Source: Rhabdornis inornatus (lineage: Eukaryota > Chordata > Aves > Passeriformes > Rhabdornithidae). Taken from it: DNA of 64,000 bases. The DNA lies in the NCBI GenBank assembly GCA_013397075.1, contig VWZS01002401.1:310001-374000 (forward strand), read 5' to 3'. A program made the position numbers and the translations under genes. This document shows positions 63,128 to 64,000 of this stretch, in pieces. Position 1 is the stretch's first letter, and each line of letters opens with the position of its first letter. The notes beneath the pieces were generated by a model. That model ran no database searches and had not been told where the DNA came from. It saw only the letters and a list, made by a program, of their open reading frames with translations.

Positions 63128-64000
63128 GTAAGGAGCCTGGGGAAGGGACTGGTGAGGGATGCAAAAGTGTGATGAACAGTAGGAAGGAAAGAAATGGAAG
63201 TGCATGGAAGAAGCACAAGGGTTGAGTGAACAAAAGAGGAATACCTGTAAAAAGAGAATGGGACAGCAACAAGATGGGAGCAATGTGAAGAACTGTTATT
63301 GCTGGAGAGAAGCAAGGATAAAAGCTACCAGGAGCTGAAAAGGAATTATTGTCAACAAGGAGTGGATGGAGGTAGCATGTAAAGGTGAAAACAATGAGGA
63401 CAGCAAATAAGAAGCATTTAAAGAGATGAGATGAAAAGCACAAAGGCAGGACACCTAAATAAGCCAGATTTGTTTGCACTATTTCTCTCTCCTCCCATTG
63501 CATTCTTGTCAAGCAAATGCCATCAGTGAGATTCCCTAGAAAGATGGATAATTCCATTCATTTTATGCAGGAGATCTGCATAATATAACATTTATTGGTC
63601 TCTGAAGTCCCCAGATACATATGCTGTATAGTCCTCAGGAATGCTAATATTTTCTTGTTAGAAGCACGGTCTTATGAGATGACCTGATGTTTGTTTTTGT
63701 GGTGGTTATTGCCTGCACACGTTTCATCATCTAACAATGATTTCACTGTGCCACATTGTTCAGTGTGAAATGCATGAAATGTATTATGTTGAGTCAGACT
63801 TGCTAAAGGTCTATGAATTTTGTTTTGGTAATTAATTTTTTTACTTTTTAAATAAAATTTTCTTCTAGCTATATTTATGGATCATTTTGCAAATAAGTAG
63901 TAGTTGAACCTCTCTTTTTCCTCCGTTCCAAAGTCATTCAGATGTGCATATTTATGAATTGAAATTTACTCTTTTTGACTATTCCAAACCCAGTTTATTC

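Larger units (their letters stand above)
57762..64000 (+). other. GAS2: GAS2 intron, incomplete at window end
   Basis: 6.2 kb with no match to the expected next GAS2 exon. It holds poly(T) near 58.65 kb, a CAAA-rich stretch at 62.92 kb, and an exon-like segment with good splice signals at 63055-63127 that has the wrong phase for GAS2. The long minus-strand frame at 62997-63557 reflects a purine-rich plus strand. Confidence 0.75.

Noticed and set aside
62997..63557. 186-codon minus-strand frame with hydrophobic stretches
   Set aside because: The plus strand is purine-rich, which removes minus-strand stops and yields Phe/Leu/Ser/Pro by composition. No domain and no promoter context.

Overview
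The window is vertebrate nuclear DNA, most probably from a bird. The grounds are: large introns, two CpG islands in an otherwise AT-rich background, a 5'-truncated CR1 retrotransposon plus two CR1 3'-end scraps ending in the typical ATTCTGTG motif, and two genes whose coding sequences match FANCF and GAS2. The protein matches come from family knowledge, not from a search. CR1 elements also occur in other reptiles, so bird is an inference.

Layout. 1-4.7 kb: AT-rich DNA beyond the 3' end of FANCF. 5.05-6.13 kb (minus strand): intact single-exon FANCF, with its promoter in a CpG island reaching about 6.3 kb. 6.4-25.1 kb: intergenic DNA with one unexplained GC-richer block (6.6-7.5 kb), simple repeats and no supported gene. 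25.1-26.5 kb: a homopurine tract, a three-copy 40-bp tandem repeat and a CpG island with a 12-bp minisatellite, read here as the GAS2 promoter and probable 5' untranslated exon. 35.1, 42.6 and 57.6 kb (plus strand): three GAS2 coding exons encoding residues 1-136, including most of the calponin-homology (CH) domain. The rest of GAS2, with the GAR domain, lies beyond the right edge. The introns contain CR1 pieces, a 29-base assembly gap and microsatellites.

FANCF and GAS2 are divergently transcribed, about 20 kb apart, in the same relative order and orientation as in mammals. They do not work in one pathway: FANCF is an adaptor of the Fanconi anaemia core complex in DNA crosslink repair, and GAS2 is an actin/microtubule-associated protein.

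I found no convincing new biological system. The observations most worth following up are the repeat architecture abutting the GAS2 CpG island, the predicted upstream reading frame that stops just before the GAS2 start codon, the unexplained GC-rich blocks, and an exon-like segment near 63.1 kb.
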